Below are positions 37,752 through 46,896 of a DNA stretch of 64,000 nucleotides, piece after piece. Each line of letters opens with the position of its first letter. The first letter of the stretch is position 1. Below the pieces are notes generated by a model that made no database searches, was not told where the DNA came from, and saw only the letters and a list, made by a program, of their open reading frames with translations. Both the position numbers and the translations under genes were made by a program. The stretch comes from Oceaniglobus roseus (GTDB lineage Bacteria; Pseudomonadota; Alphaproteobacteria; Rhodobacterales; Rhodobacteraceae), in the NCBI RefSeq assembly GCF_002869745.1, contig NZ_PNOS01000021.1, positions 1 to 64,000 of the forward strand. Direction: 5' to 3'.

Positions 37752-38969
37752 ATGACCGACAAGATTGCCGTACGATTTCTCGACCGTACCACGCCCCCGC
37801 ACATCTCGACCCTGATCCTGCTCGCGGGCATCTCGGCGCTGGCGATGAACATGTTCCTGCCCTCGCTGCCGGGGATGACCGCCTATTTCGGCACCGACTA
37901 CGCCACCATGCAGCTGTCGGTCGCCTTCTACCTTGCCGGCAACGCGGTGCTGCAACTGTTCATCGGTCCCGTCTCCGACCGCTACGGCCGCCGCCCGGTG
38001 ATCCTGTTCGGCGGCGCCGTCTTCATCGCCGCCTCGCTCGCCTGCATCTTCGCCCCCACCGTCGAGATCTTCCTCGCGCTGCGGGTCGTGCAGGCCATCG
38101 TCATCTCGGGCCTCGTCCTCAGCCGCGCGGTGGTGCGCGACATGTTCCCCCAGGACCAGGCCGCCTCGATGATCGGCTACGTCACCATGGGCATGGCCGT
38201 CGCGCCGATGATCGCCCCCGCCGTCGGCGGCGCGCTCGACGCGCTCTACGGCTGGAAGGCGACCTTCCTGGTCCTCGCCCTGCTCGGCATCCTTGTGCAG
38301 GTCATCGTCTGGCGGGACCTCGGCGAGACCGCCGTCAGCCGCGCGGGCAGCTTCGCCGACCAGCTGCGCGAATACCCCGAGCTCCTTGGCTCGCGTCGCT
38401 TCTGGGGCTACTGCCTGTCGGCCGCCTTCACCTCGGGCGCCTTCTTCGCCTACCTCGGCGGCGCGCCCTATGTCGGAACCGAGGTCTACGGCATGTCGCC
38501 CTCCACCCTCGGGCTGTTCTTCGGCGCGCCCGCCATCGGCTACATGGCCGGGAACTTCATCACCGGCCGCTACTCGGTGCGTTTCGGGATCAACGCGATG
38601 ATCGTCTGGGGCTCGTCGCTTTCGGCCTTCGGGCTGATGACCTCGCTGCTGATCGCGCTTCTCGGCCTCAGCGGGCCCTTCACCTTCTTCGGCTTCATGA
38701 TCTTCGTCGGTCTCGGCAACGGCATGGTGCTGCCGAACGCCACCTCCGGCATGCTCTCCGTCCGCCCGCGCCTCGCCGGTTCGGCCTCGGGCCTCGGCGG
38801 CGCGATCATGATCGGCGGCGGGGCCGCGCTGTCGGTGCTGGCGGGCCACCTGCTGACCGCGGGGACCGGCGCCGCGCCGCTCCTGTGGCTGATGTCGATC
38901 ACCTCGGCCCTCTCCATGGTCAGCGCGCTTTACACCGTGCGCCGCGACCGGGCGATGACCGCCGCCTGA
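37752..38969 (+). CDS. Bcr/CflA-type MFS multidrug transporter
   Basis: A 405-residue 12-helix major facilitator protein. The signature blocks are LPSLPGMTAYFGTDYATMQL, the loop 2-3 motif GPVSDRYGRRPVILFG, and LRVVQAIVISGLVLSRAVVRD typical of Bcr/CflA efflux pumps. Substrates in this family include sulfonamides, bicyclomycin and cysteine. The gene stands alone 55 bases after the interrupted DUF486 gene and just before pccR. Confidence 0.92.
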   Translation: MTDKIAVRFLDRTTPPHISTLILLAGISALAMNMFLPSLPGMTAYFGTDYATMQLSVAFYLAGNAVLQLFIGPVSDRYGRRPVILFGGAVFIAASLACIFAPTVEIFLALRVVQAIVISGLVLSRAVVRDMFPQDQAASMIGYVTMGMAVAPMIAPAVGGALDALYGWKATFLVLALLGILVQVIVWRDLGETAVSRAGSFADQLREYPELLGSRRFWGYCLSAAFTSGAFFAYLGGAPYVGTEVYGMSPSTLGLFFGAPAIGYMAGNFITGRYSVRFGINAMIVWGSSLSAFGLMTSLLIALLGLSGPFTFFGFMIFVGLGNGMVLPNATSGMLSVRPRLAGSASGLGGAIMIGGGAALSVLAGHLLTAGTGAAPLLWLMSITSALSMVSALYTVRRDRAMTAA

Positions 38970-38994
38970 GCCTGCGCGGACTTGCGCGGCGAAG

Positions 38995-39022
38995 TTTGCA
39001 AAGCTAGCCTCGCGCCTGCAAA
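38995..39022. promoter_or_regulatory. PccR-type motif upstream of pccR
   Basis: A perfect TTTGCAAA at 38995-39002 and a partial CCTGCAAA at 39015-39022 lie directly before the GTG start of pccR (39035). The spacing of 12 bases differs from the N4 arrangement at pccB, so this may be a weaker autoregulatory site. Confidence 0.6.
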
Positions 39023-39034
39023 CCGGGGGGCATC

Positions 39035-40420
39035 GTGGCGCAGCAGAAACTCTACGCGGGCCAGAAGCTGCGCGAGATCCGCACCCGCCTCGCCCTGACC
39101 CAGAAGGCCTTTGCCGAGAAGCTGCAGGTCTCCCTGCCCTACCTGAACCAGATGGAGAACAACCACCGTCCGGTCTCGACCGGCGTCGTGCTCTCGCTGG
39201 CGTCCGAATTCGGCTACGATGTCACCGAGCTGTCGAGCGGCGACAGCGAACGGCTGGTCTCGGACATGCGCGAGGCGCTGGCCGATTCGCTCTTCGGCGA
39301 CGAGGCGCCGCCGCTCGCCGACCTGCGCCTCGCCGCGTCCAACGCCCCGGGCCTCGTCCGCGCCTTCCTCGAACTCCACCGCAGCTACCGCCAGAGCCAC
39401 GAACGCCTCGCGATCCTGGACGAAGCCCTCGGGCGCGACGGCGGCACCGTGCAGCCCAGCCCATGGGAGGAGGTGCGGGACTTCTTTCACTACAGCGACA
39501 ATTACATCGACACCGTCGATCGTGACGCCGAGAAACTTGCACGAACCGCGCAATCGAACCCTGTCGCGCTGCTCGAATCCCATGGCGTCGCCGTGACGCT
39601 CGAGGACACCGACCTGATCCGCCGGTTCGATCCCGCGGCGCGACGGCTGATCCTCTCGCGCCGTGCCCCGCCCGAAACGCGGGCGTTCCAGATGCTGCAC
39701 CAGCTGGCGCTGCTGACCCGCAACGACCTGTTCGAGGAGATCCTCGCCCGCGCCCGCTTCCACTCGCCCGAAAGCCACGCCATCGCCAAGCTCGGCCTCG
39801 CCAACTACTTCGCCGGCGCGGCGCTCATGCCCTACACGGCGTTCCTCGAAAGGGCGGCCGAGATGCGCCACGACCTCGAACGCCTGGCCGACCGCTTCGG
39901 CGCCAGCATCGAGCAGGTGGCCCACCGCCTTTCGACCCTGCAACGGCCCGGCGCCAAGGGCATCCCCTTCTTCTTCGTCCGCGTCGATCCCGCGGGCACG
40001 ATCACCAAGCGGCACTCGGCCACGCAGCTCCAGTTCGCGCGCTTCGGCGGGGCCTGCCCGCTCTGGAACGTCCACCGCGCCTTCGAGACGCCGGGACGCT
40101 TCCTGCGCCAGCTGGCCGAGACGCCGGACGGCCTGCGCTACCTCTCCCTCGCCCGCGACGTCAGCAAGTCCGGCGGCGCCTTCGACGCCCCCACCCGCCG
40201 CTTCGCCATCGCACTCGGCTGCGAGGTGAAGCATGCAGGCCAGCTGGTCTACGGCGACGGGCTCGACCTCGGCAATCCCGCGGCGTTCGAGCCCATCGGG
40301 ATCTCCTGCCGCATCTGCGAACGCCGCCACTGCCACCAGCGCGCCGTGCCGCCGCTGGAGCGCCGCCTCTCCATCGACCCGAACCGCCGCGGCGCGCTGC
40401 CCTACACGGTCGAGGGCTGA
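39035..40420 (+). CDS. pccR: Short-chain acyl-CoA-responsive transcriptional regulator PccR
   Basis: A 461-residue ScfR-family regulator. It has an XRE-type helix-turn-helix (residues about 8-65, KLREIRTRLALTQKAFAEKL), an IrrE/DUF955-like middle lacking an obvious HExxH protease motif, and the C-terminal DUF2083-type segment CRICERRHCHQRAVPPLERR. In Rhodobacter sphaeroides PccR senses propionyl-CoA and controls pcc gene expression through TTTGCAAA sites. Such sites are present here upstream of pccB and of this gene. The start is a GTG after GGGGGG. Confidence 0.9.
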   Translation: MAQQKLYAGQKLREIRTRLALTQKAFAEKLQVSLPYLNQMENNHRPVSTGVVLSLASEFGYDVTELSSGDSERLVSDMREALADSLFGDEAPPLADLRLAASNAPGLVRAFLELHRSYRQSHERLAILDEALGRDGGTVQPSPWEEVRDFFHYSDNYIDTVDRDAEKLARTAQSNPVALLESHGVAVTLEDTDLIRRFDPAARRLILSRRAPPETRAFQMLHQLALLTRNDLFEEILARARFHSPESHAIAKLGLANYFAGAALMPYTAFLERAAEMRHDLERLADRFGASIEQVAHRLSTLQRPGAKGIPFFFVRVDPAGTITKRHSATQLQFARFGGACPLWNVHRAFETPGRFLRQLAETPDGLRYLSLARDVSKSGGAFDAPTRRFAIALGCEVKHAGQLVYGDGLDLGNPAAFEPIGISCRICERRHCHQRAVPPLERRLSIDPNRRGALPYTVEG

Positions 40421-40511
40421 GCGCGGGCACCTATACCGAAGTCGGAAACCGCGGCGCTTTACCGCACGGCACATCGGCGCTACTCCTTCGCCAGAAGCAG
40501 GGAGAAAGCCC

Positions 40512-40955
40512 ATGGAACTCAGCGGCAACCGCATCATCAAGGCCGACCGTCAGACGGTCTGGCAGCACCTGAACGATCCCGAGACGCTGAAGGCCTGCAT
40601 CCCGGGCTGCGAAGAGCTGACCGGCTCGCCCGAGGAAGGCTTCGAGGCCACGGTGAAGCAGAAGATCGGCCCCGTGAAGGCGACCTTCAGGGGCGTGGTG
40701 CAACTGGTGAACGTCAACGCCCCCGAAAGCTACCGGATCGAGGGCGAGGGCAAGGGCGGCGTCGCGGGCTTCGCCAAGGGCGGCGCGAACGTGGCGCTGG
40801 CCGAGGTCGAGGAAGGCACCGAGCTGTCCTATGTCGCCGACGTCGCCGTGGGCGGCAAGCTGGCCCAGCTCGGCAACCGCCTGATCGACGGCGTGGCGCG
40901 GCGGCTCTCGGACGAGTTCTTCACCCGGTTCAAGGACAGGGTCGAGGCGGGCTGA
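40512..40955 (+). CDS. CoxG-type SRPBCC protein
   Basis: A 147-residue START/SRPBCC-fold protein of the CO dehydrogenase subunit G type (MELSGNRIIKADRQTVWQHL, DPETLKACIPGCEELTG, GEGKGGVAGFAKGGANVALA, DEFFTRFKDRVEA). CoxG proteins bind membranes or help mature molybdenum hydroxylases, but no cox or xanthine-dehydrogenase genes are nearby, so this is a stand-alone member. AGGGAGAAAG precedes the ATG. The repeat block begins 30 bases after its stop. Confidence 0.9.
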   Translation: MELSGNRIIKADRQTVWQHLNDPETLKACIPGCEELTGSPEEGFEATVKQKIGPVKATFRGVVQLVNVNAPESYRIEGEGKGGVAGFAKGGANVALAEVEEGTELSYVADVAVGGKLAQLGNRLIDGVARRLSDEFFTRFKDRVEAG

Positions 40956-40984
40956 GGGCGCACGGGCTTCAGCCATCCCCAGCT

Positions 40985-41054
40985 CAGACCGCGGGGCAGA
41001 CCCGGCGAGACATTTCGGGAGAAGTACCAGGATTTTCCCAAACTCCGCGGTCTG
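40985..41054. repeat. Inverted repeat at the left of the repeat block
   Basis: CAGACCGCGG (40985-40994) and its exact complement (41045-41054) enclose 50 bases that include CCCAAACTCCGC, the terminal motif of the 80-bp direct repeats further right. Confidence 0.7.
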
Positions 41055-41083
41055 CTGCCAACGAACACCACCGCCTCGCCCCC

Positions 41084-41163
41084 GGGGCGTTCGGGGGCTG
41101 CCCGGCGTTGCCGCCGGGCGCGACATCTCCGCGGGTGGGCGCGGAGTTTCCCAAACTCCGCTT
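41084..41163. repeat. 80-bp direct repeat, copy A
   Basis: This 80-base unit recurs 192 bases later (41276-41355) with three mismatches. Each unit holds two perfect hairpins: CCCGGCG-TTGC-CGCCGGG (41101-41118) and GCGGAGTTT-CCC-AAACTCCGC (41141-41161). No protein-like frame crosses it. Confidence 0.85.
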
Positions 41164-41205
41164 GGTGTCGCGCATCCTGATGACAACCGCTCCGCTCCGC
41201 ACATA

Positions 41206-41295
41206 GGGCAGCCCCCGACCGCGGGCGGGGGAGAAGCCCCCGCCCGTCGTGCCGGAGGCACGCCTTCGGCGTGACGGGGCGGTCGGGGGCTGCCC
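41206..41295. repeat. 16-bp inverted repeat enclosing internal hairpins
   Basis: GGGCAGCCCCCGACCG (41206-41221) and its perfect complement (41280-41295) enclose a 10-bp hairpin (41222-41246, stem CGGGCGGGGG), a 5-bp hairpin (41249-41261, GTGCC-GGA-GGCAC) and an overlapping ACGCC-TTC-GGCGT (41260-41272). The right arm overlaps copy B of the 80-bp repeat. As RNA or extruded DNA it would be a branched structure. Confidence 0.8.
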
Positions 41296-41355
41296 GGCGT
41301 TGCCGCCGGGCGCGACGTCTCCGCGGGTGCGCGCGGAGTTTCCCAAACTCCGCTT
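41276..41355. repeat. 80-bp direct repeat, copy B
   Basis: Second copy of the unit at 41084-41163, 77 of 80 bases identical. It includes the same two hairpins, the second at 41333-41353. With the inverted repeat at 41206-41295 it fills the 484-base gap between the CoxG-like gene and the DUF3329-like gene. Confidence 0.85.
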
Positions 41356-41439
41356 TCCTCAAACATCTGACGGCAGCCGCCCAAGTCCGCCCATGGGGCG
41401 GCCCGCGGCCCGGGCCCCGGCTTCGGCCGATCGACGCGA

Positions 41440-41640
41440 CTAGGTTTCGTCCGGGTCCTTCGGATCGAAAACCACGAAGAACTGGTGCACCAGCCACAGC
41501 CCCGTGCCGCCGAACAGCGCCGCCCAGAGCCAGGCACCCTGGCTGACCTCCACCAGCGCCCAGAGCAGGCAGACGGCCACCGTGACGACCCGCCGCCAGA
41601 GCGGGATGAAGAACGGCAGCTGCACGTCGAAGAACTTCAT
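41440..41640 (-). CDS. Small two-helix membrane protein, DUF3329-like
   Basis: A 66-residue protein with MKFFDVQLPFFIPLWRRV at the N terminus, two hydrophobic segments (VVTVAVCLLWALVEV and LWAALFGGTGLWLVHQFFVVF) and an acidic tail DPKDPDET. It matches my recollection of DUF3329-type proteins of Rhodobacterales. Its ATG overlaps the TGA of the hemerythrin gene (TGATG), so translation is coupled. Confidence 0.75.
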   Translation of the reverse strand: MKFFDVQLPFFIPLWRRVVTVAVCLLWALVEVSQGAWLWAALFGGTGLWLVHQFFVVFDPKDPDET

Positions 41641-42206
41641 CACCCGAGCCCGTGCTTCAGGATCACCGGCACGATCAGGTCCTCCTCGTCCTCCAGATGC
41701 CGGTCGAGGAAGGCCGAGAAGCCCGCAAGCTGCGCCCGCAGCGCCCCCGCCGGATCCTGCCCCTTGCCCTCGGGCAGGGCGCGCAGCACCGCCTCCGTCC
41801 CGCGCGCGAGGTCGTGGATATGCCCGTCGAGCGCGTGGTGATCGGCATCGAGGATCTCGAACCCGCGCTCCAGCCGCGGCTCGATCAGCCGCATCTGCGG
41901 GAAATAGTGGTGGTCCTCGATGTGGTGATGCTCGTGCAGCTGGTTCAGAAGGAAGGCGGCGTAGCGCTGTGTCTCGCGACCATAGGCCATCGCCTCGGCC
42001 TCGCCCGAGAGGAACCCCTCGGTCCCCGCCTGAAGACGGCCCAGCAGCTCGCGGAACATCAGGTGCCGCTCCATCCAGAAGCGCGTCAGCCCGTCGAACT
42101 TCGGATGCGACTCCCAGGTCGCGCGCGGCATGCTGTCGGCCAGCACGCGCAGCGCGTCCGGCAACCCCTTGCGCTGCTCCAGCGCGATGTCGGTGTTCTC
42201 TGTCAT
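41640..42206 (-). CDS. Hemerythrin domain-containing protein
   Basis: A 188-residue four-helix protein with the di-iron ligand pattern of hemerythrin-like proteins: His in SHPKFDGLTRFWMERHLMF, the cluster LHEHHHIEDHHYFPQM, DADHHALDGHIHDLA and the terminal DRHLEDEEDLIVPVI. Such proteins bind O2 or iron, or protect against NO; which applies is not evident. The two-helix membrane protein gene overlaps its end, suggesting that they work together at the membrane. Confidence 0.9.
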   Translation of the reverse strand: MTENTDIALEQRKGLPDALRVLADSMPRATWESHPKFDGLTRFWMERHLMFRELLGRLQAGTEGFLSGEAEAMAYGRETQRYAAFLLNQLHEHHHIEDHHYFPQMRLIEPRLERGFEILDADHHALDGHIHDLARGTEAVLRALPEGKGQDPAGALRAQLAGFSAFLDRHLEDEEDLIVPVILKHGLG

Positions 42207-42245
42207 GCCCTGTCAGCTAGGCGTTCCGGGGCGCCGCGTCCAGCC

Positions 42246-43904
42246 TCAGCGCTGCGCCGTGGCCCAGGCGGGGTTGATCCAGGGCTGCACGTTCTCGGCC
42301 GGCAGCGGCGTTTTCCCGAGGATGTGGTCCGAGGCCTTCTCGCCCACCATGATCGACGGCGCGTTGAGGTTGCCGTTGGTGATCCGCGGAAAGACCGAGC
42401 TGTCGGCCAGGCGCAGGCCGTCGACCCCGATCACCCGGCACTCGGGGTCGACCACCGTGCCCGGATCGTCGCGCCGCCCCATCCGCGCCGTGCCGCAGGG
42501 GTGATAGGCGCTCTCGGCGTGCTCGGCGATGAAGGCATCGATCTCCGCGTCGCTCTGCACCTGCGGCCCCGGCTGGATCTCGCCGTCGGCATAGGGCGCG
42601 AAGGCCGCCTGCGAAAAGATCTCGCGCGTCAGGCGGATGCAGGTGCGGAACTCCTCCCAGTCGCGGTCCTCGCTCATGTAGTTGAAGCGGATCTCCGGCG
42701 CCGCCTTCGCGTCGCCCGAGCGCAGCCGCACCGTCCCCCGCGAGGTCGATCGCATGGGCCCCACATGGGCCTGGAACCCATGCCCCTGCGCGGCGGCGCG
42801 CCCGTCGTAGCGCACGGCGATCGGCAGGAAGTGGTACTGGATGTCCGGGTACTCGATCCCCGCGGCCGAGCGGACGAAGGCCGCGCTCTCGAACTGGTTG
42901 CTCGCCCCCGGCCCGGTGCCGAGAGTCAGCCACCGCGCGCCCACATAGGCCTTGCCGACGAGGTTCCAGTAGCGGAACAGCGACACCGGCAGCTTCGACT
43001 TCATCTGGACATAGACTTCGAGGTGGTCCTGGAGGTTGCCGCCCACGCCAGGGCGGTCGGCGACCACGTCGATCCCGTGCTCGGCCAGATGCTTTGCGGG
43101 CCCGATGCCCGAAAGCATCAAGAGCTTCGGCGAGTTGATCGAGGAGGCGGCGACGATCACCTCGCGCCGCGCGCCGATGACCTCCGGGCGTCCGCGCCGC
43201 AGGACGCGCACGCCCGTCGCGCGCCCCTCGGAAATCTCGATCCGCTCCGCCAGCCCGTTGACCAGCGTGCAGTTCGGACGCTTCAGCGCGGGGCGCAGAT
43301 AGGCGTTGGCGGCCGACCACCGCCGCCCCCGCCAGATCGTCGCGTCCATCGGCCCGAAGCCTTCCTGCTTCTCGCCGTTGTAATCCCCCGTCGCCTCGTA
43401 TCCCGCCTGCACCCCGGCGGCGACGAAGGCCCGCACCAGCGGATTGTCCCTCAGCCCTCGCGACACGTGCAGCGGCCCGTCGGTGCCCCGCCAGGTCGGA
43501 TCGCCGCCGTGCCCGCCGTCGTGCCAGTGCTCCATCCGCTTGAAGTAGGGCAGCACGTCGGCGAACCCCCAGCCCGACGCCCCCATATCGGCCCAGGTGT
43601 CGTAGTCGCGCGCGTGGCCGCGGACATAGACCATGCCGTTGATCGAGGACGACCCCCCCACCACCTTGCCGCGCGGCGTCGCGAGGCGGCGGTTGTTGAG
43701 CCGCGGTTCGGGTTCGCTGCGGTAGCCCCAGTCGTAGCGCGGCATGTTCATCGGGAAGGACAGCGCGCCGGGCATCTGGATGAACGGCCCGAAGTCGCTG
43801 CCCCCGTGCTCGATCACGATGACCGAGGCGCCCGCCTCCGACAGGCGATAGGCCATGGCGCAGCCCGCGCTGCCCGCGCCGACGATGACGAAATCGGCCT
43901 CCAT
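42246..43904 (-). CDS. betA: Choline dehydrogenase
   Basis: A 552-residue FAD-dependent GMC oxidoreductase that oxidises choline to betaine aldehyde. The FAD loop is [20 protein letters not shown], followed by [20 protein letters not shown], and the active-site region at the C terminus is [11 protein letters not shown], with later [18 protein letters not shown]. It starts 1 base after the betB stop and is the last gene of the betI-betC-betB-betA operon. Confidence 0.95.
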   Translation of the reverse strand: MEADFVIVGAGSAGCAMAYRLSEAGASVIVIEHGGSDFGPFIQMPGALSFPMNMPRYDWGYRSEPEPRLNNRRLATPRGKVVGGSSSINGMVYVRGHARDYDTWADMGASGWGFADVLPYFKRMEHWHDGGHGGDPTWRGTDGPLHVSRGLRDNPLVRAFVAAGVQAGYEATGDYNGEKQEGFGPMDATIWRGRRWSAANAYLRPALKRPNCTLVNGLAERIEISEGRATGVRVLRRGRPEVIGARREVIVAASSINSPKLLMLSGIGPAKHLAEHGIDVVADRPGVGGNLQDHLEVYVQMKSKLPVSLFRYWNLVGKAYVGARWLTLGTGPGASNQFESAAFVRSAAGIEYPDIQYHFLPIAVRYDGRAAAQGHGFQAHVGPMRSTSRGTVRLRSGDAKAAPEIRFNYMSEDRDWEEFRTCIRLTREIFSQAAFAPYADGEIQPGPQVQSDAEIDAFIAEHAESAYHPCGTARMGRRDDPGTVVDPECRVIGVDGLRLADSSVFPRITNGNLNAPSIMVGEKASDHILGKTPLPAENVQPWINPAWATAQR

Positions 43905-43905
43905 C

Positions 43906-45360
43906 TCAGAACGGCGCCTCCACCGGGCCCATCCCGACATAGACGGACTTCATCTGGCTGTAGTGGTTGATGGCGAGCTTCGAGTTCTCGCGCCCCACGC
44001 CCGACAGCTTCATGCCCCCGAACGGCGCCTCCACGGGCGCAAGATTGTAGCTGTTGATGTAGCAGGTCCCGGCCTCGAACCCCTTCACCATCCGGTGGGC
44101 GCGGGCGAGGTCCTTCGTGAACACTCCCGCCGCCAGCCCGAAGGGCGTGTCGTTCGCACGCGCCAGCACCTCGTCCTCGGTGTCGAAGTCCAGCACCGAC
44201 AGGACGGGGCCGAAGATCTCGTCGGTCGCGATGGTCATGCTGTCGGTCACAGCTGTGAACACCGTCGGCTCAAGGAAGAACCCAGGACGGTCCACGCGCT
44301 TGCCGCCATGGGCCAGCGTCGCGCCCTCCTCGATGCCCTTGGCGATGAAGCCCTCGACGATCTTCAGCTGCCGCTCGCTGACCATCGGCCCGTAGGTCGT
44401 GGCCGGGTCCAGCGGATCGCCCATGACGACGCCCTTCAACCGCTCGACCAGCCGCGCGACGAAGGCCTCGCGGATCGTCCGCTCCACGAACACCCGTGTG
44501 CCGTTCGAACAGACCTGCCCCGTGGAATAGAAGTTGCCGAGGATCGCGCCCGACACCGCATCCTCGATGTCGGCGTCGGCGAAGATCACCAGCGGCGACT
44601 TGCCGCCCAGCTCCATCGTGACGTGCTTCATGTCCGCCGCCGCCGCCGCGTAGATCTTGCGCCCCGTCGGCACCGACCCCGTCAGCGACACCTTCGCGAC
44701 CCGCGGGTCCGACACCAGCGCCGCCCCCACGTCGCCCATCCCCTGCACCACGTTGTAGACGCCCGACGGCGCCCCCGCCTCGGTCAGGATCTCGGCCACC
44801 TTCAGCGCCGAGAGCGGCGTCGTCTCGGACGGCTTGAACACCATCGTGTTGCCGCAGGCGAGCGCCGGGGCGCCCTTCCAGCAGGCGATCTGCGTCGGGT
44901 AGTTCCAGGCGCCGATGCCCACGCACAGGCCCAGCGGCTCGCGGATCGTATAGACCCAGTCATCCCCGAGCTGGATGTGCTCGCCGGTCAGCGAGCCCGC
45001 GAGGCCGCCGAAATACTCCAGCGCATCGGCGCCCGAGGTCGCGTCGGCCACCGACGTCTCGGAATAGGGCTTGCCGGTGTCCAGCGTCTCCAGCACCGAC
45101 AGGTCGTGGTTCCGCTCCCGCAGGATGTCCGCCGCGCGGCGCAGGATGCGGCCCCTCTGGGTGCCGGTCATCGCCGCCCATTCCGCCTTCGCGCGGGTGG
45201 CCGAGGCAAGCGCCTGCTCGACGATGGCGGGGGTGGCGGCGTGAAGCCGGGCGATCACCTCGCCGGTCGCGGCATAGGTGCAGTCGATCGGCGCGCCGGC
45301 GGTGTCCTCGACATATCGTCCGTCGATGAAATGGCTGGCTGGGGGTTGGGCGTTGGGCAT
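43906..45360 (-). CDS. betB: Betaine aldehyde dehydrogenase
   Basis: A 484-residue NAD(P)-dependent aldehyde dehydrogenase making glycine betaine. Present are [20 protein letters not shown] with the catalytic Asn, [13 protein letters not shown] with the general-base Glu, and [16 protein letters not shown] with the nucleophilic Cys. I chose the ATG at 45360; a TTG six codons upstream is possible, and neither has a strong ribosome site. It follows betC after 27 bases. Confidence 0.96.
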   Translation of the reverse strand: MPNAQPPASHFIDGRYVEDTAGAPIDCTYAATGEVIARLHAATPAIVEQALASATRAKAEWAAMTGTQRGRILRRAADILRERNHDLSVLETLDTGKPYSETSVADATSGADALEYFGGLAGSLTGEHIQLGDDWVYTIREPLGLCVGIGAWNYPTQIACWKGAPALACGNTMVFKPSETTPLSALKVAEILTEAGAPSGVYNVVQGMGDVGAALVSDPRVAKVSLTGSVPTGRKIYAAAAADMKHVTMELGGKSPLVIFADADIEDAVSGAILGNFYSTGQVCSNGTRVFVERTIREAFVARLVERLKGVVMGDPLDPATTYGPMVSERQLKIVEGFIAKGIEEGATLAHGGKRVDRPGFFLEPTVFTAVTDSMTIATDEIFGPVLSVLDFDTEDEVLARANDTPFGLAAGVFTKDLARAHRMVKGFEAGTCYINSYNLAPVEAPFGGMKLSGVGRENSKLAINHYSQMKSVYVGMGPVEAPF

Positions 45361-45387
45361 TTTCGGGTATTTCTGCAAGGAAGGGGG

Positions 45388-46896
45388 TCAGTCACCGCGG
45401 GGCACGCGGGCCACGGCTTCGACGGTGTTCAGGTCCATGTGGTTCCGCATGTACCGCTCGGAGGCCTTCTGGAGCGGCTGGAAGTCCCAAGGGTAATATC
45501 CGCCTTGGCGCAGCGCCTCGTAGACGACCCAGCGGCGGGCCTGGCTGGCGCGCACCTCGGCGTCGAAGGCTTCCAGATCCCAGCGGGCGGCGGCGGTGAC
45601 GCGGAAGCGCTCCAGCACCTCCGCGGCGGCCGGATCCTCCCAGAGGTTGTTCAGCTCGTGGGGGTCGGCCTCGAGGTCGAACAGCTGTTCGGGGTCGAGC
45701 GCGCAGTTGGTGTATTTCCACCGGCCCTGCCGCAAGGCGACCAGCGGCGAATAGGACGCCTCGGCCGCATACTCCATCGCCACGGGTTGCGTCCGCTCGG
45801 CCCCCTTCGCCACCGGCACCAGCGACTGGCCGTCGGTCCAGTCCATCACCTCGGCCATGTCGACGCCCGCAAGCTCGCAGAGCGTCGGGCAGACGTCGAG
45901 CGTCGACACGGGCGCGTCGATCCGCTGCGCAGAAAGCCCCGGCGCGGCGATCATCAGCGGCACCCGGGCGGAGCCTTCGAAGAAGTTCATCTTGAACCAG
46001 AGGCCCCGCTCGCCCAGCATGTCGCCGTGGTCGGAGACGAACAGCACGATCGCCTCCTGCCCTGTACCAGCCAGCGCCTCCATCATCTGCCCGATCTTGT
46101 CGTCAAGGTACGAGATGTTGGCGAAATAGGCGCGGCGCGCGGTGCGGATGTGCTCCTCGCGGATGTCGTAGCTCTTCCAGTCGTTGGCGTCGAAGATGCG
46201 CTGGGCGTGGGGGTCGTGTTCTTCGTAGGGGAAGGCGGACACCTCGGGCAGCAGGTGTTCGCAGTCCTCGTAGAGATCCCAGTACTTCTTCCGCGCCACG
46301 TAGGGATCGTGGGGATGGGTGAAGCTCGCACATAGCAGCCAGGGCCGCGGATCCTTGCCGCGCCCGAGGTCGTAGATCCGCTGCACCGCGAAATGCGCCA
46401 CCTCGTCGTCGTATTCCATCTGGTTGGTGATCTCGGCCACGCCCGCCCCGGTGACCGAGGCCATGTTGTGATACCACCAGTCGATCCGCTCGCCGGGCTT
46501 CCTGTAATCCGGGGTCCAGCCGAAATCCGCCGGGTAGATGTCGGTCGTCAGCCGCTCTTCGAAGCCGTGAAGCTGGTCGGGGCCGACGAAATGCATCTTG
46601 CCGGAGAGGCAGGTGAGATAGCCCGCGCGGCGCAGGTGGTGCGCGAAGGTCGGGATGTCCGAGCGGAACTCGGCCGCGTTGTCGTAGACACCGGTGCGCG
46701 AGGGCAGCTGCCCCGACATGAAGCTCGCCCGCCCCGGCGCGCAGAGCGGCGAGGCGGTGTAGCTGTTGGCGAAGCGGACCGAGCGGGCGGCGAGCGCCTT
46801 CAGGTTCGGCGCGTGCAGCCAGTCGGCGGGACCGTCGGGAAACAGCGTCCCGTTCAGCTGGTCCACCATCACGATCAGGATGTTCGGCTTGGTCAT
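45388..46896 (-). CDS. betC: Choline-sulfatase
   Basis: A 502-residue type I sulfatase that releases choline from choline-O-sulfate. The formylglycine motif CAPGR is at residues 52-56, the N-terminal metal site is NILIVMVDQL, and FVSDHGDMLGERGLWFKMNFFEGS supplies the second metal-binding half. The C-terminal extension ending in YYPWDFQPLQKASERYMRNHMDL is characteristic of BetC. Its ATG overlaps the betI stop (ATGA). Confidence 0.96.
   Translation of the reverse strand: MTKPNILIVMVDQLNGTLFPDGPADWLHAPNLKALAARSVRFANSYTASPLCAPGRASFMSGQLPSRTGVYDNAAEFRSDIPTFAHHLRRAGYLTCLSGKMHFVGPDQLHGFEERLTTDIYPADFGWTPDYRKPGERIDWWYHNMASVTGAGVAEITNQMEYDDEVAHFAVQRIYDLGRGKDPRPWLLCASFTHPHDPYVARKKYWDLYEDCEHLLPEVSAFPYEEHDPHAQRIFDANDWKSYDIREEHIRTARRAYFANISYLDDKIGQMMEALAGTGQEAIVLFVSDHGDMLGERGLWFKMNFFEGSARVPLMIAAPGLSAQRIDAPVSTLDVCPTLCELAGVDMAEVMDWTDGQSLVPVAKGAERTQPVAMEYAAEASYSPLVALRQGRWKYTNCALDPEQLFDLEADPHELNNLWEDPAAAEVLERFRVTAAARWDLEAFDAEVRASQARRWVVYEALRQGGYYPWDFQPLQKASERYMRNHMDLNTVEAVARVPRGD

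Noticed and set aside
41084-41355. CRISPR array.
   Set aside because: Only two 80-bp units with a structured, non-unique spacer occur, and no cas genes are nearby.
40956-41537. Protein-coding frames through the repeat block.
   Set aside because: The frames owe their length to GC content, repeat the same peptide with each DNA repeat, and have no ribosome sites or family resemblance.
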